Source: Roseiarcus sp963842835
GTDB lineage: Bacteria > Pseudomonadota > Alphaproteobacteria > Rhizobiales > Beijerinckiaceae
Length of the DNA: 64,000 nt
NCBI GenBank assembly: GCA_963842835.1
Contig: CAWJIB010000004.1
Location: 248,001-312,000, forward strand
Direction: 5' to 3'
Below are positions 8,937-16,846 of the stretch, piece after piece (the first letter of the stretch is position 1; each line of letters starts with the position of its first letter). The position numbers and the translations under genes were made by a program. The notes below the pieces were generated by a model. The model made no database searches. It had not been told where the DNA came from and saw only the letters and a program-made list of their open reading frames with translations.

Positions 8937-10337
8937 ATGAGTCCGTTCATGAACGAATCGATGACGAACGCTTCATTCCTGTCCGGGCTTTTGCAATCCG
9001 TCGCCGACCGCGGGCGCGCGCTCGTCGGGCGGGCGCGCGCCGACGCTCAGGGCGTCGAGGCGCTGCTCGCGCTGACCTTGAAGCTGCTGACCGGGCGCGG
9101 CGAGGCTTCCGGCGCCGCTCTCGCCCAGACGATTCTCAGCGGCTATTCCAAGCTGGGCCCGGCGCACAAACTCGAATTTCTCGTTGGCGTCTCCACGCGT
9201 TACGGACACGATCTGGCGGCGCTCGGCGAGGCCGCGCGATCGTTTCTCGCCAATCCGGACGAGGGCGCCGCGGCGGCGCTCGCGGCCAAGGCGGAGCCGA
9301 AGCGTCAGGAACTCGTGCGCCGGCTCAATCATGCGCCGGGCGGCACGCTCGCCCTCGTGCGCATGCGCGAAGACCTGCTCGCGCAGGCGTCGGAGAATCC
9401 GTCTCTCGCCGCGTTCGACCAGGATTTCGTCCATCTCTTCGCGTCCTGGTTCAACCGGGGCTTTCTCGTGTTGCGACGGATCGATTGGACGACGCCCGCC
9501 AACATTCTGGAAAAGATCATTCGTTACGAAGCGGTGCATGCGATTCAGGGCTTCGACGATCTGCGCCGCCGCCTCGAGCCCGGGGATCGGCGGCTCTATG
9601 CGTTCTTCCATCCCGCGCTCGGCGACGAGCCGCTCATCTTCGTCGAGGTCGCGCTCACCAACTCCGTCCCCGCCGCGATCGCGCCCCTGCTGCAAGCCGA
9701 TCGCGCCGAATTGCCGCCGCAAGGCGCGACGACCGCGGTCTTCTATTCCATCTCCAGCGCCCAGCGCGGGCTCGCCCGCGTCAGCTTCGGCAATTTCCTC
9801 ATCAAACAGGTCGTCGAGGAGCTGAAGCGGGAACTGCCGCGCTTGCAGAATTTCGTGACGCTGTCCCCAGCTCCAGGCTTCGCCGCGTGGCTGCGACGCG
9901 AACGGGCGGACGACAAGTCTATCTACCTCACGCCGGAGGCTCGCCGCGCGCTCGCGCTGCTCGACCATGCGAATTGGACGAAGAAGCCGGCCGCCGTGGA
10001 AGCGGTCAACAAGGCGTTGACGCTGCTCGCCGCCCATTACCTTCTTCACGCGAGAACGCGCGCGGGCGGGGTCATCGATCCCGTCGCGCGCTTCCACCTG
10101 GGCAACGGCGCCAAGGTGGAGAGGCTCAATCCGCTCGGCGACCTCTCGGCCGCGGCGATGGGCCAATCGCACGGCCTGATGGTCAATTATCTCTACGAAC
10201 TCGACCAGATCGAAAAGAACCACGAGGCCTTCGTCAACAAGAACGAAGTCGCCGCCTCCTCCGCCGTGCGCCGCCTCGCGCGTCTCAAGCCTGCGAGCGA
10301 GGCGGCGGCGACGCTGAGAGTGAAGACCGAATCCTGA
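8937..10337 (+). CDS. Malonyl-CoA decarboxylase
   Basis: Decarboxylates malonyl-CoA to acetyl-CoA. The 466-residue protein has the two-domain layout of the family. Residues to about 175 form the helical N-terminal domain. The catalytic domain contains FFHPALGDEPLIFVEVALT, then the SIS-x-AQRGL-x-RVSFGNFLIKQ block, then ARFHLGNGAKVERLN with the conserved His at about residue 387, and finally MVNYLYELDQIEKNHEAF. Several ATGs (8937, 8949, 8961) could start it; I keep the first. No malonyl-CoA synthetase or malonate transporter gene is adjacent, so it may work on malonyl-CoA made by acetyl-CoA carboxylase or taken from elsewhere. Confidence 0.92.
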   Translation: MSPFMNESMTNASFLSGLLQSVADRGRALVGRARADAQGVEALLALTLKLLTGRGEASGAALAQTILSGYSKLGPAHKLEFLVGVSTRYGHDLAALGEAARSFLANPDEGAAAALAAKAEPKRQELVRRLNHAPGGTLALVRMREDLLAQASENPSLAAFDQDFVHLFASWFNRGFLVLRRIDWTTPANILEKIIRYEAVHAIQGFDDLRRRLEPGDRRLYAFFHPALGDEPLIFVEVALTNSVPAAIAPLLQADRAELPPQGATTAVFYSISSAQRGLARVSFGNFLIKQVVEELKRELPRLQNFVTLSPAPGFAAWLRRERADDKSIYLTPEARRALALLDHANWTKKPAAVEAVNKALTLLAAHYLLHARTRAGGVIDPVARFHLGNGAKVERLNPLGDLSAAAMGQSHGLMVNYLYELDQIEKNHEAFVNKNEVAASSAVRRLARLKPASEAAATLRVKTES

Positions 10338-10463
10338 TTGCGCCGCCGCGCCTTGCCGGGGGTTAAGTACGCCGGCGCCGTAACCGCCACGCCATCATCC
10401 TAAGTCCTCCTCACTTCGCGACGCCTCCTTTCGCTCCGCATGCGTTCTGCGTCGCCGCCCACG

Positions 10464-11229
10464 CTACATGGTGAAAGTGTCGCCGCCGTATCCCGCTTCG
10501 ATTGGAATTTTCATCGTGTAGCCCGTCTCGGTTTTCACGGCCACGGGCTCGACGGTGACGATGCGACGCGCACGGGCGGCGGCGAGAGCGGAAGCGACAT
10601 CGTCTTGTTCGGCGAGCATCTGGATATTGAGGCGCGTCGCGAAGACGAGCGTGTATTTCCCCGCGTCCGCATCGCTGAGGGCGCGCGCGGGATTGATCCA
10701 GGTCGAGTTCGACCAACTCCGAGCCGTCATGCCGCGCAATTTGATCCAAAGGGGTGGCCGCGATGTAGAAATGCGTATCGAACCGCTTGGGCAGGATCGG
10801 CGGCGTAATCCAATGGGCGAATGGCGTGAGCGCGTCCAGAGCCGGACACAGGTCCTCGGCGGCGATCAGTTCGGCGAAGGTCCGTCCTTGCGCCTTCGCG
10901 CCGATCGCAGCGCCGCGCGCGCCGTCGAGCAACGCCGTCGATCCGCGCGGCCGCGCCAGAAGCACACCGCATTCTTCGAACGTCTCGCGTATGGCGGCGA
11001 CGCGTAGCGCGCGGCTCCGTTCGTCAAGCCGCGCCGCCGGCCCACAATGCGCCGAATCGGCGGCGATCGCGAAATCCCCTGCATCGACGCTTCCGCCGGG
11101 AAACACCAGCGCGCCAGAGGCGAAGTCGATCTTGTGATGGCGCACGACCATGAAGACTTCCAACCCGCTCGCGCCGTCCCGCACCAGCATGACGGTCGAC
11201 GCCGGTCGCGCAACCACTCCTTCATCCAT
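10464..11229 (-). pseudogene. NUDIX hydrolase with a +1 frameshift
   Basis: The start, ATG at 11229 after GAGGG, opens a NUDIX protein of the NUDT7/NUDT19-like type: FPGGSVDAGD, then after an insert LRVAAIRETFEECGVLL, the REx2EExG core. The protein frame runs to about base 10710 (SELVE). The homologous continuation (STWINPARALSDADAGK ... GGDTFTM) is in another frame ending at 10464. The span is 766 bases, one more than a multiple of three, so a single extra base near GTCGAACTCGACC explains it. Restored, it would be 254 residues. Without repair the product runs on in a non-homologous Arg-rich frame to 10411. The substrate is unknown, perhaps a CoA or nucleotide diphosphate. Confidence 0.8.
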
Positions 11230-11439
11230 TCGAAAACCCTCGCAGTCGATCCGGCGCGCCGGGCGATGGAACCCTCGATTCTCGCGACGTCCATGTGCGC
11301 CGAAACGTCCGCGAAAGGCAATGCGCGCTCGGCGGCTTCGAGGCCCAGCCTCTCGGCCGCGACGATGAAGCCTCGGCCTCGCAAGGGCGGATCGAGGCGG
11401 CGATCCGATGCGGACGAAGTCCGGGGCGCAGAGCGGCGC

Positions 11440-12477
11440 TCAGGACCGTCTTTCCATGGGCCATGTGTCGGACAAGCGGTATCCCCGGGGATAGGGGTCC
11501 GCCGGGTCGAGCATGTGTTGATGCGTGCCGGTGATCCAGGCGCTGCCGGAAATGATCGGGACGATCCCCGGTTTGCCGCCGACGGCGACCTCGGCGTCGA
11601 TGCGACAATCGAACTCGGAGCCGATGAGGGAGCGGCCGACGAATTTGTCGCCGACCTTCATCTTGCGCTTGGCGTGAAGAACCGCCATGCGCGCGGAACA
11701 GCCGGTGCCGGTCGGCGAGCGGTCGATCTTTCCCGGGCGGATCGCCACGGCGTTGGCGGCGCTGAGAACGCCGTTCTCCAAGGCGACCGGCGCGGCGATC
11801 TGGCAGAACGAAATGTGGGCCCAATCCGGGTTCTCGGGATGGACGAAACCCAATTGCTCGTTGGCGGCCTCGGTGATCTTCACGCCGCATTCGGCGATGT
11901 CGCGCGCTTCGTCGGGGGTAAGGGAAAAGCCGAGCGCCTGCGCGTCGACGATGACGAAACTGTCGCCGCCGTAGGCCGTGTCGACCGTCAACGCGCCGAG
12001 GCCGGCGACTTCGATTGTCGCATCGAGCCGGTCGGCGAAGGAGGGCACGTTGCGCACGCTGATGCGCTCGGCCTTGCCGTTGCGGCACGTCGCGGCGATC
12101 TCGATGAGCCCGCCGGGCGCCTCCAGGATCATGTTCGTTTGCGGCTCCTGCATCGGGACGATTCCCGTGTCGAGCAACACGGTGGCGACGCAAATCGAGT
12201 TCGAGCCCGACATCGGCGGCGTGTCGGCGGGCTCCATGATGATGAAGCCCATTTGCGCCCTGGGGTTCTTGGGCGGCACGAGGAGATTGACGTGGCGAAA
12301 AACGCCGCCGCGCGGTTCGTTGAGCATGAAGTTTCGCAAGGCCTCATCGCGCGCGATAAAGCGAGACTGCTCCCAGAGCGTGTCTCCCGGCGGGGGCGCG
12401 ACGCCCCCGACGATAACGTCGCCGACCTCGCCGGCGGCATGGCAACTGACGACGTGGACGACCTTGGACGTTCGCAT
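11440..12477 (-). CDS. Proline racemase superfamily protein with Ser/Thr in place of catalytic Cys
   Basis: A 345-residue member of the proline racemase/hydroxyproline epimerase/trans-3-hydroxyproline dehydratase superfamily. The two half-sites are visible: PPMSGSNSICVATVLLDTG (residues about 85-103), where characterised racemases have MCGH, and DRSPTGTGCSARMA (about residue 253), where they have SPCGTG. Both general acid/base positions are therefore non-Cys (Ser and Thr). Thr at the second site is known in dehydratases. The ATG at 12477 follows GGGGGTGCG and is preferred to the GTG at 12486. The frameshifted NUDIX gene follows on the same strand. Confidence 0.88.
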   Translation of the reverse strand: MRTSKVVHVVSCHAAGEVGDVIVGGVAPPPGDTLWEQSRFIARDEALRNFMLNEPRGGVFRHVNLLVPPKNPRAQMGFIIMEPADTPPMSGSNSICVATVLLDTGIVPMQEPQTNMILEAPGGLIEIAATCRNGKAERISVRNVPSFADRLDATIEVAGLGALTVDTAYGGDSFVIVDAQALGFSLTPDEARDIAECGVKITEAANEQLGFVHPENPDWAHISFCQIAAPVALENGVLSAANAVAIRPGKIDRSPTGTGCSARMAVLHAKRKMKVGDKFVGRSLIGSEFDCRIDAEVAVGGKPGIVPIISGSAWITGTHQHMLDPADPYPRGYRLSDTWPMERRS

Positions 12478-12667
12478 GCTTCGCACCCCCTCGACGGCGC
12501 CGCAGCATACTTAGCCTCTTATGGCGTGCGGTTGAATTGGAAATGGGTGCTAAGTAAGCTGTCGCCGCAATCCCGAGGCTCCGGCGCGGCGGCGACGACG
12601 ACGGCTTGAATTGGGACGACGCGGCAACGCTCGGCGGGATCGTCGATTTGGGAGGAGGGTTTCGACA

Positions 12668-12907
12668 ATGACCCACGTCACCTACGAGGTCGTCGAACAC
12701 GACGGCGGTTGGGCGTACAAGGTTGGCGACGTTTTTTCCGAGACTTTCGCCACCAGGGAACTCGCGCATGCAGCCGCTGTCCAGGCGGCGAGCGAGCAAC
12801 GAGCGTCAGGGGAGAGCGGACGGATCGAGTATGAAGATCGTTCAGGGCTCTGGCACGAGGAAGTGGCCAAGGGGAGCGATCGCCCGGAGACCGACGTCAA
12901 GGACTGA
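12668..12907 (+). CDS. DUF2188-like small protein
   Basis: A 79-residue cytoplasmic protein starting at the ATG at 12668, nine bases after GGGAGGAGGG. It contains TYEVVEHDGGWAYKVGDVFS, then AHAAAVQAASEQ, and ends HEEVAKGSDRPETDVKD. The pattern (a GGWAYK strand pair followed by an Ala-rich helix) fits the DUF2188 family, small proteins of unknown function common in Rhizobiales. The upstream longer frame from 12611 is Arg-rich and not used. Confidence 0.75.
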   Translation: MTHVTYEVVEHDGGWAYKVGDVFSETFATRELAHAAAVQAASEQRASGESGRIEYEDRSGLWHEEVAKGSDRPETDVKD

Positions 12908-13087
12908 TTGACGAACTGCCTCGCGCTCAAGGCGAACCGGCGATCCCGACGACGGGACGCATTGCGCGATCCGGGGCCGCAGTCTCGGCTCTGACGGGAT
13001 TGGCCCTCGGGGACGTCGGCCTGAGGATGAGACTGGCGCGCCGAGGGCGGCGCCATTTCGGGGGCGGACAACATTCGGAGACTGTCG

Positions 13088-13492
13088 GTGAACAGAGCTT
13101 TGGCGATCCTGGGGATGTTGCCGCTGTTGCTTGCGCTGGCCGGATGTGAAGGAGGGCGACCCGAAGTCGACCAGATCGCGCAGCAATCGATGATCGGGCT
13201 TTCCAAGAAGAAAATTCTCGCCTGCATGGGCGCGCCCGCCAAGCGCGTCACGATCGGCTCGACCGAGATATGGACCTACTCTTCCGGTTATCTCCGGACT
13301 GAAGGTCCGGCCTGGGCGATCGGCCTCAATCTCGGCGCGCCGCCGTTCGGACCCAGCGGACCCTGCAACGTCAAGGTGGTGATGACCAACTCCAGGGTCA
13401 GCCAGGTGACCTATTCCGGTCCCGACGGCGGCTATTTGCCCATCGGCCAGCAATGCATTTTCGCGGTTGAGAACTGCGTGAGTGCGCGCTGA
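13088..13492 (+). CDS. Putative lipoprotein
   Basis: A 134-residue protein with a lipoprotein signal: a hydrophobic segment followed by the lipobox LALAGC, with the lipidated Cys at about residue 20. The mature part contains IGLSKKKILACMGAPAKR, a segment resembling small SmpA/BamE-like lipoproteins, and YSSGYLRTEG, plus two C-terminal cysteines (QQCIFAVENC). The GTG at 13088 follows CGGAGACTGTCG. BamE membership is only a suggestion from the GxxxxxILACMGAP pattern. Confidence 0.75.
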   Translation: MNRALAILGMLPLLLALAGCEGGRPEVDQIAQQSMIGLSKKKILACMGAPAKRVTIGSTEIWTYSSGYLRTEGPAWAIGLNLGAPPFGPSGPCNVKVVMTNSRVSQVTYSGPDGGYLPIGQQCIFAVENCVSAR

Positions 13493-13643
13493 GCGCTGTC
13501 GGTCACGATTTCGCCGAGACCTAGTTTCGCGTTTCCCGGGGTGAGGCCGCCGACAACGACGGCGACATCGCGCGATTCGTCCATGTCGTATCTCCCGGCC
13601 TCTCGCTCCGTGTCCTAATGACGCAGCCGCGGCGCGACGCGTT

Positions 13644-14687
13644 TCACGTCGCTTTCGGCGAGCCCGGGTTCACCACATGCTTCGGCGCCTCGCCTTGGAG
13701 AAACCGAGCCAGATTGGCCGCCGCCCAGCTTAGGGTGCGTTCGCTCGTTTCTTTGGTCACGCCGGCGATGTGCGGCGTCAAGACAGCGTCGTCCAGCGCG
13801 AGGAGCGGGTCGTCAGCCGAAATCGGCTCATGAGGAAAGACGTCGACGCCGACGCCGCCGAGCTTATTCGCGCGCAGCCGTTCCGCGACCGCCTGCTCGT
13901 CCGCCACTTCGCCACGCGACACGTTGATCAGGATGGCCTGAGATTTCATCATGTCGAGTTCGCGCGCGCCGATGAGGCCGCGCGTCTGCTCCGTCAGGGG
14001 CACGTGCAAGCTGACGATGTCGGCGAGCGGCAGGAGATCGTCGAGCGGCTTGTAGGTCGCTTGCGCGGCCGACTCCTGCTCGGGAGCCGCACGGCGCACG
14101 TCAAAATACTGCAGGTTGACGCCCCAAGGCGCCAGACGTTTGGCGACCTCGCGTCCAATGGTTCCGAAGCCGATGACTCCCCAGGTCTTGCCCTCCAGTT
14201 CGAAACTGTCGCGCTTCGACATCCGCTCACGCTGCGTCCATTTCCCGGCGTGAGTGGCGGCGTTCGCCGGGATGAGTCGTTTGAGGGAGGCCAGCGCGAG
14301 AAGGATCGTGTGTTCGGCGACCGCGACCGCATTGACTCCCGCCAGGTTGGCCACGAGCACACCGCGGGCGCTACAAGCGGCCAGGTCGACATTGTCAAAC
14401 CCCACCGATGGTTGCTGATAGAATTTGAGCCTGGGCATCTTTTCGAGCAAGGTCTTGTCAAAGCTTCCGTATCCGCCCAAAGCCGCCTCGGTTTCTGCGA
14501 GCGCCTTGTCGCGCTCGGCGCCGGACGCCTCGTCGACGGCGACGACGCGGACAGCCCCCGCGCCGAGTTGCTTGTTGAGCAGTTCTTGCAGCACGCGGTC
14601 GGGCATCGGCGAAAAGCACGCAATCGTTCGCGTACGTCCCTCTTCGTCCGAATGAGGCGTTCCGGTCTGTGGAGCCGTTCGAGCCAT
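13644..14687 (-). CDS. D-isomer-specific 2-hydroxyacid dehydrogenase family protein
   Basis: An NAD(P)-dependent oxidoreductase of the D-3-phosphoglycerate dehydrogenase/glyoxylate reductase family, 347 residues. Visible are the Rossmann loop VIGFGTIGREVAKR (about residue 170), the NVSRGEVADEQA segment with the substrate-binding Arg region, DVFPHEP with the catalytic Glu region, and LTPHIAG with the catalytic His. There is no ACT domain, so biosynthetic SerA is unlikely; the substrate is unknown. The ATG at 14687 follows CCTGGAGGCGAGG and is clearly better than the upstream frame open to 14846. It is divergent from purM. Confidence 0.9.
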   Translation of the reverse strand: MARTAPQTGTPHSDEEGRTRTIACFSPMPDRVLQELLNKQLGAGAVRVVAVDEASGAERDKALAETEAALGGYGSFDKTLLEKMPRLKFYQQPSVGFDNVDLAACSARGVLVANLAGVNAVAVAEHTILLALASLKRLIPANAATHAGKWTQRERMSKRDSFELEGKTWGVIGFGTIGREVAKRLAPWGVNLQYFDVRRAAPEQESAAQATYKPLDDLLPLADIVSLHVPLTEQTRGLIGARELDMMKSQAILINVSRGEVADEQAVAERLRANKLGGVGVDVFPHEPISADDPLLALDDAVLTPHIAGVTKETSERTLSWAAANLARFLQGEAPKHVVNPGSPKAT

Positions 14688-14908
14688 CCTCGCCTCCAGG
14701 TTCCCACTTCCCGGGCGGCCGCGCTCCGCCCGCCCGCCATGCCGCAGCATCGCAACTATGGACGGATCGGCCGCGCCTGCCGTGAGCGAGATCAATGAAC
14801 ATTCGCGTCGCGGCCGGAAGCGTGAGCGGGCGGGGGTCAGCCCCACCGCCCTTGCGCAACGGCGTCCGAGCGGCTAACCCCCTGCCAGCAATCCTGTCAC
14901 CCCCCGCC

Positions 14909-15976
14909 ATGACCCAGCCCTCGCCCCAAAACCTCACCTATGCCGACGCCGGCGTCGATATCGACGCTGGCAACGCGATGGTCGAGCGGATCAAGCCGCT
15001 GGTGCGCGCGACGCGCCGGCCGGGCGCGGACGCGGAGATCGGCGGGTTCGGCGGGCTGTTCGACCTGAAGGCGGCGGGTTTCCGCGATCCCGTGCTGGTC
15101 GCCGCCAACGACGGCGTCGGCACCAAGGTCAAGATCGCCATCGAGAGCGGCCTATTCGACACGATCGGCGTCGATCTCGTGGCGATGTGCGTCAACGACA
15201 TCATCGTCCAGGGCGCCGAGCCGCTGTTCTTTCTCGACTATTACGCGACGGGCAAGCTCGATCCGATCGCCGGCGCGGCGGTCGTCGGCGGCATCGCCAG
15301 GGCCTGCGTCGAATCGGGCTGCGCGCTGATCGGCGGCGAGACGGCGGAAATGCCGGGGCTCTACGCCAAGGGCGATTTCGATCTCGCGGGCTTCGCAGTC
15401 GGCGCCGCCGAGCGCGGAACCTTGTTGCCGCGCGCCGGGCTGAAGGCGGGCGACCTCGCCATCGGGCTGCCTTCGTCGGGCGTTCATTCCAACGGCTTCT
15501 CGCTGGTGCGCCGCATCGTCGCGTTGAGCGGCCTTGCCTGGGATGCCCCGGCACCCTTCGCGCCGGAGCGCTCGCTCGCCGCGGCGCTGCTCGAGCCGAC
15601 GCGGCTCTACGTCAAGCCGCTGCTGGCGACGCTGAAGGCGACGCGCGGCGTCCTCGCGCTCGCCCATGTCACCGGCGGCGGCTTTCCCGACAATCTGCCG
15701 CGCGTTCTGCCGGACGATCTCGCGGTCGAACTCGACCTTGCCGCCTTCGCTCCGCCGCCGGTCTTTTCCTGGCTCGCCGCGACGGGCGGGGTGAGCGAAG
15801 CGGAGATGCTGCGAACGTTCAACTGCGGCTTCGGCATGGTCGCCTTCGTCGCGGCCGAAGCGGCGGACGAGGCGATGCGCGCGCTTTTCGCCAATGGTCT
15901 CGCGCCGACGCCGATCGGCCGGCTCGCGCCCCGAGAGGGCGCGCGCGTCGTCATGCGCGGGCGGCTGAAACTGTGA
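14909..15976 (+). CDS. purM: Phosphoribosylformylglycinamidine cyclo-ligase
   Basis: Forms aminoimidazole ribotide from FGAM with ATP, the fifth step of purine synthesis. The 355-residue protein starts YADAGVDIDAGN after a short leader, and has DGVGTKVKIA, VNDIIVQGAEPLFFLDYYA, IGGETAEMPG (ATP-binding region), GLPSSGVHSNGFSL and HVTGGGFPDNLPR, all in family order. The ATG at 14909 is the first in front of the conserved region. The gene overlaps purN by four bases (GTGA), so the two are translationally coupled. Confidence 0.97.
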   Translation: MTQPSPQNLTYADAGVDIDAGNAMVERIKPLVRATRRPGADAEIGGFGGLFDLKAAGFRDPVLVAANDGVGTKVKIAIESGLFDTIGVDLVAMCVNDIIVQGAEPLFFLDYYATGKLDPIAGAAVVGGIARACVESGCALIGGETAEMPGLYAKGDFDLAGFAVGAAERGTLLPRAGLKAGDLAIGLPSSGVHSNGFSLVRRIVALSGLAWDAPAPFAPERSLAAALLEPTRLYVKPLLATLKATRGVLALAHVTGGGFPDNLPRVLPDDLAVELDLAAFAPPPVFSWLAATGGVSEAEMLRTFNCGFGMVAFVAAEAADEAMRALFANGLAPTPIGRLAPREGARVVMRGRLKL

Positions 15977-16581
15977 AAGAGCGGGCGCGCGTCGCGATTC
16001 TCATTTCCGGGCGCGGCTCGAACATGGCGGCGCTGATCGAGGCGGCGCGCGCGCCCGATTATCCCGCCGCGATCACGCTCGTCCTCTCCAACAAGCGCGA
16101 CGCCGGCGGCCTTGCTCTGGCGCGCGAAGCGGGGATCGCCACCGAGATCGTCGAGTCCAGCGATTATCCCGGCCGCGACGCCTTCGAGGCGGCGATGCAG
16201 GAGCGGCTGAGCGCGCATCGCATCGAGCTCGTGTGCCTGGCCGGCTTCATGCGCATCTTGAGCGCGCCCTTCGTCGAGCGCTGGCGCGGGCGGTTGATCA
16301 ATATTCATCCCTCGCTGCTGCCTAACCTGCGCGGGCTCCACACTCACGAGCGCGCGCTCGCGGCGGGCCTGAGCGAACACGGCTGCACCGTGCATTTCGT
16401 CGAGCCCGAACTCGACGCCGGCCCGATCATCGCTCAGGCGCGCGTTCCCGTGCTGCCCGGCGACGACGCGGACAGTTTGGCCGCGCGGGTGCTCGTCGAG
16501 GAGCACAAGCTCTACCCAAAAGCGCTCGCCCGCGTCGCGGCGGGCCTTGTGAGCGCGCGAGCGATCGACAAGGCGCCGTGA
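15973..16581 (+). CDS. purN: Phosphoribosylglycinamide formyltransferase
   Basis: Transfers a formyl group from 10-formyl-THF to GAR in purine synthesis. The 202-residue product begins at the GTG at 15973, inside the purM stop. It has the N-terminal AILISGRGSNM loop, LAGFMRIL, the catalytic segment NIHPSLLPNLRGLHTHERAL with the Asn and His, and FVEPELDAGPIIAQ with the catalytic Asp. The length is typical. It pairs with purM as in most Rhizobiales. Confidence 0.97.
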   Translation: MKERARVAILISGRGSNMAALIEAARAPDYPAAITLVLSNKRDAGGLALAREAGIATEIVESSDYPGRDAFEAAMQERLSAHRIELVCLAGFMRILSAPFVERWRGRLINIHPSLLPNLRGLHTHERALAAGLSEHGCTVHFVEPELDAGPIIAQARVPVLPGDDADSLAARVLVEEHKLYPKALARVAAGLVSARAIDKAP

Positions 16582-16846
16582 CGGCGGGCGCCGGCACGAC
16601 CGGCGCGGTTCTGCACGCGCGCGCGGCGCCTCGTTCCGCCGATGTCGAGGCGGCCCAACAAGCGCGGCGAGCGGCCGCGCTGCGAGGGCCCTCTTGCGCA
16701 TTTGGCTTGGACGCGATTCTGTCACAGTCTTGCTTGAAGGAAGAGCGCGGAATGCCGAGGCCGATCAAAGTCCGTTCCGTCATTCTCAGGAGGAGGCGGA
16801 ATTGGCGCGTCGCGCAGTAAGAACGGTTAGAAGGAGATCGACGGCG

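Noticed and set aside
11230..11439. Protein-like frame between the NUDIX and racemase-family genes (minus, TTG at 11384, AERLGLEAAERALPFADVS)
   Set aside because: Composition is plausible, but there is no ribosome site, no recognised family, and the frame runs into the NUDIX start region out of phase. It might be a decayed gene end; not supported enough to annotate.
16720..16740. Possible Pho box (CTGTCAC) upstream of ppk
   Set aside because: Only one half-site is good; the expected second half 11 bases later (TTGCTT) matches poorly.
16578..16820. 80-codon plus-strand frame overlapping the purN stop by GTGA
   Set aside because: The overlap is attractive, but the product is Ala/Arg-rich low-complexity sequence with a basic tail and no family, and it runs nearly into the ppk ribosome site.
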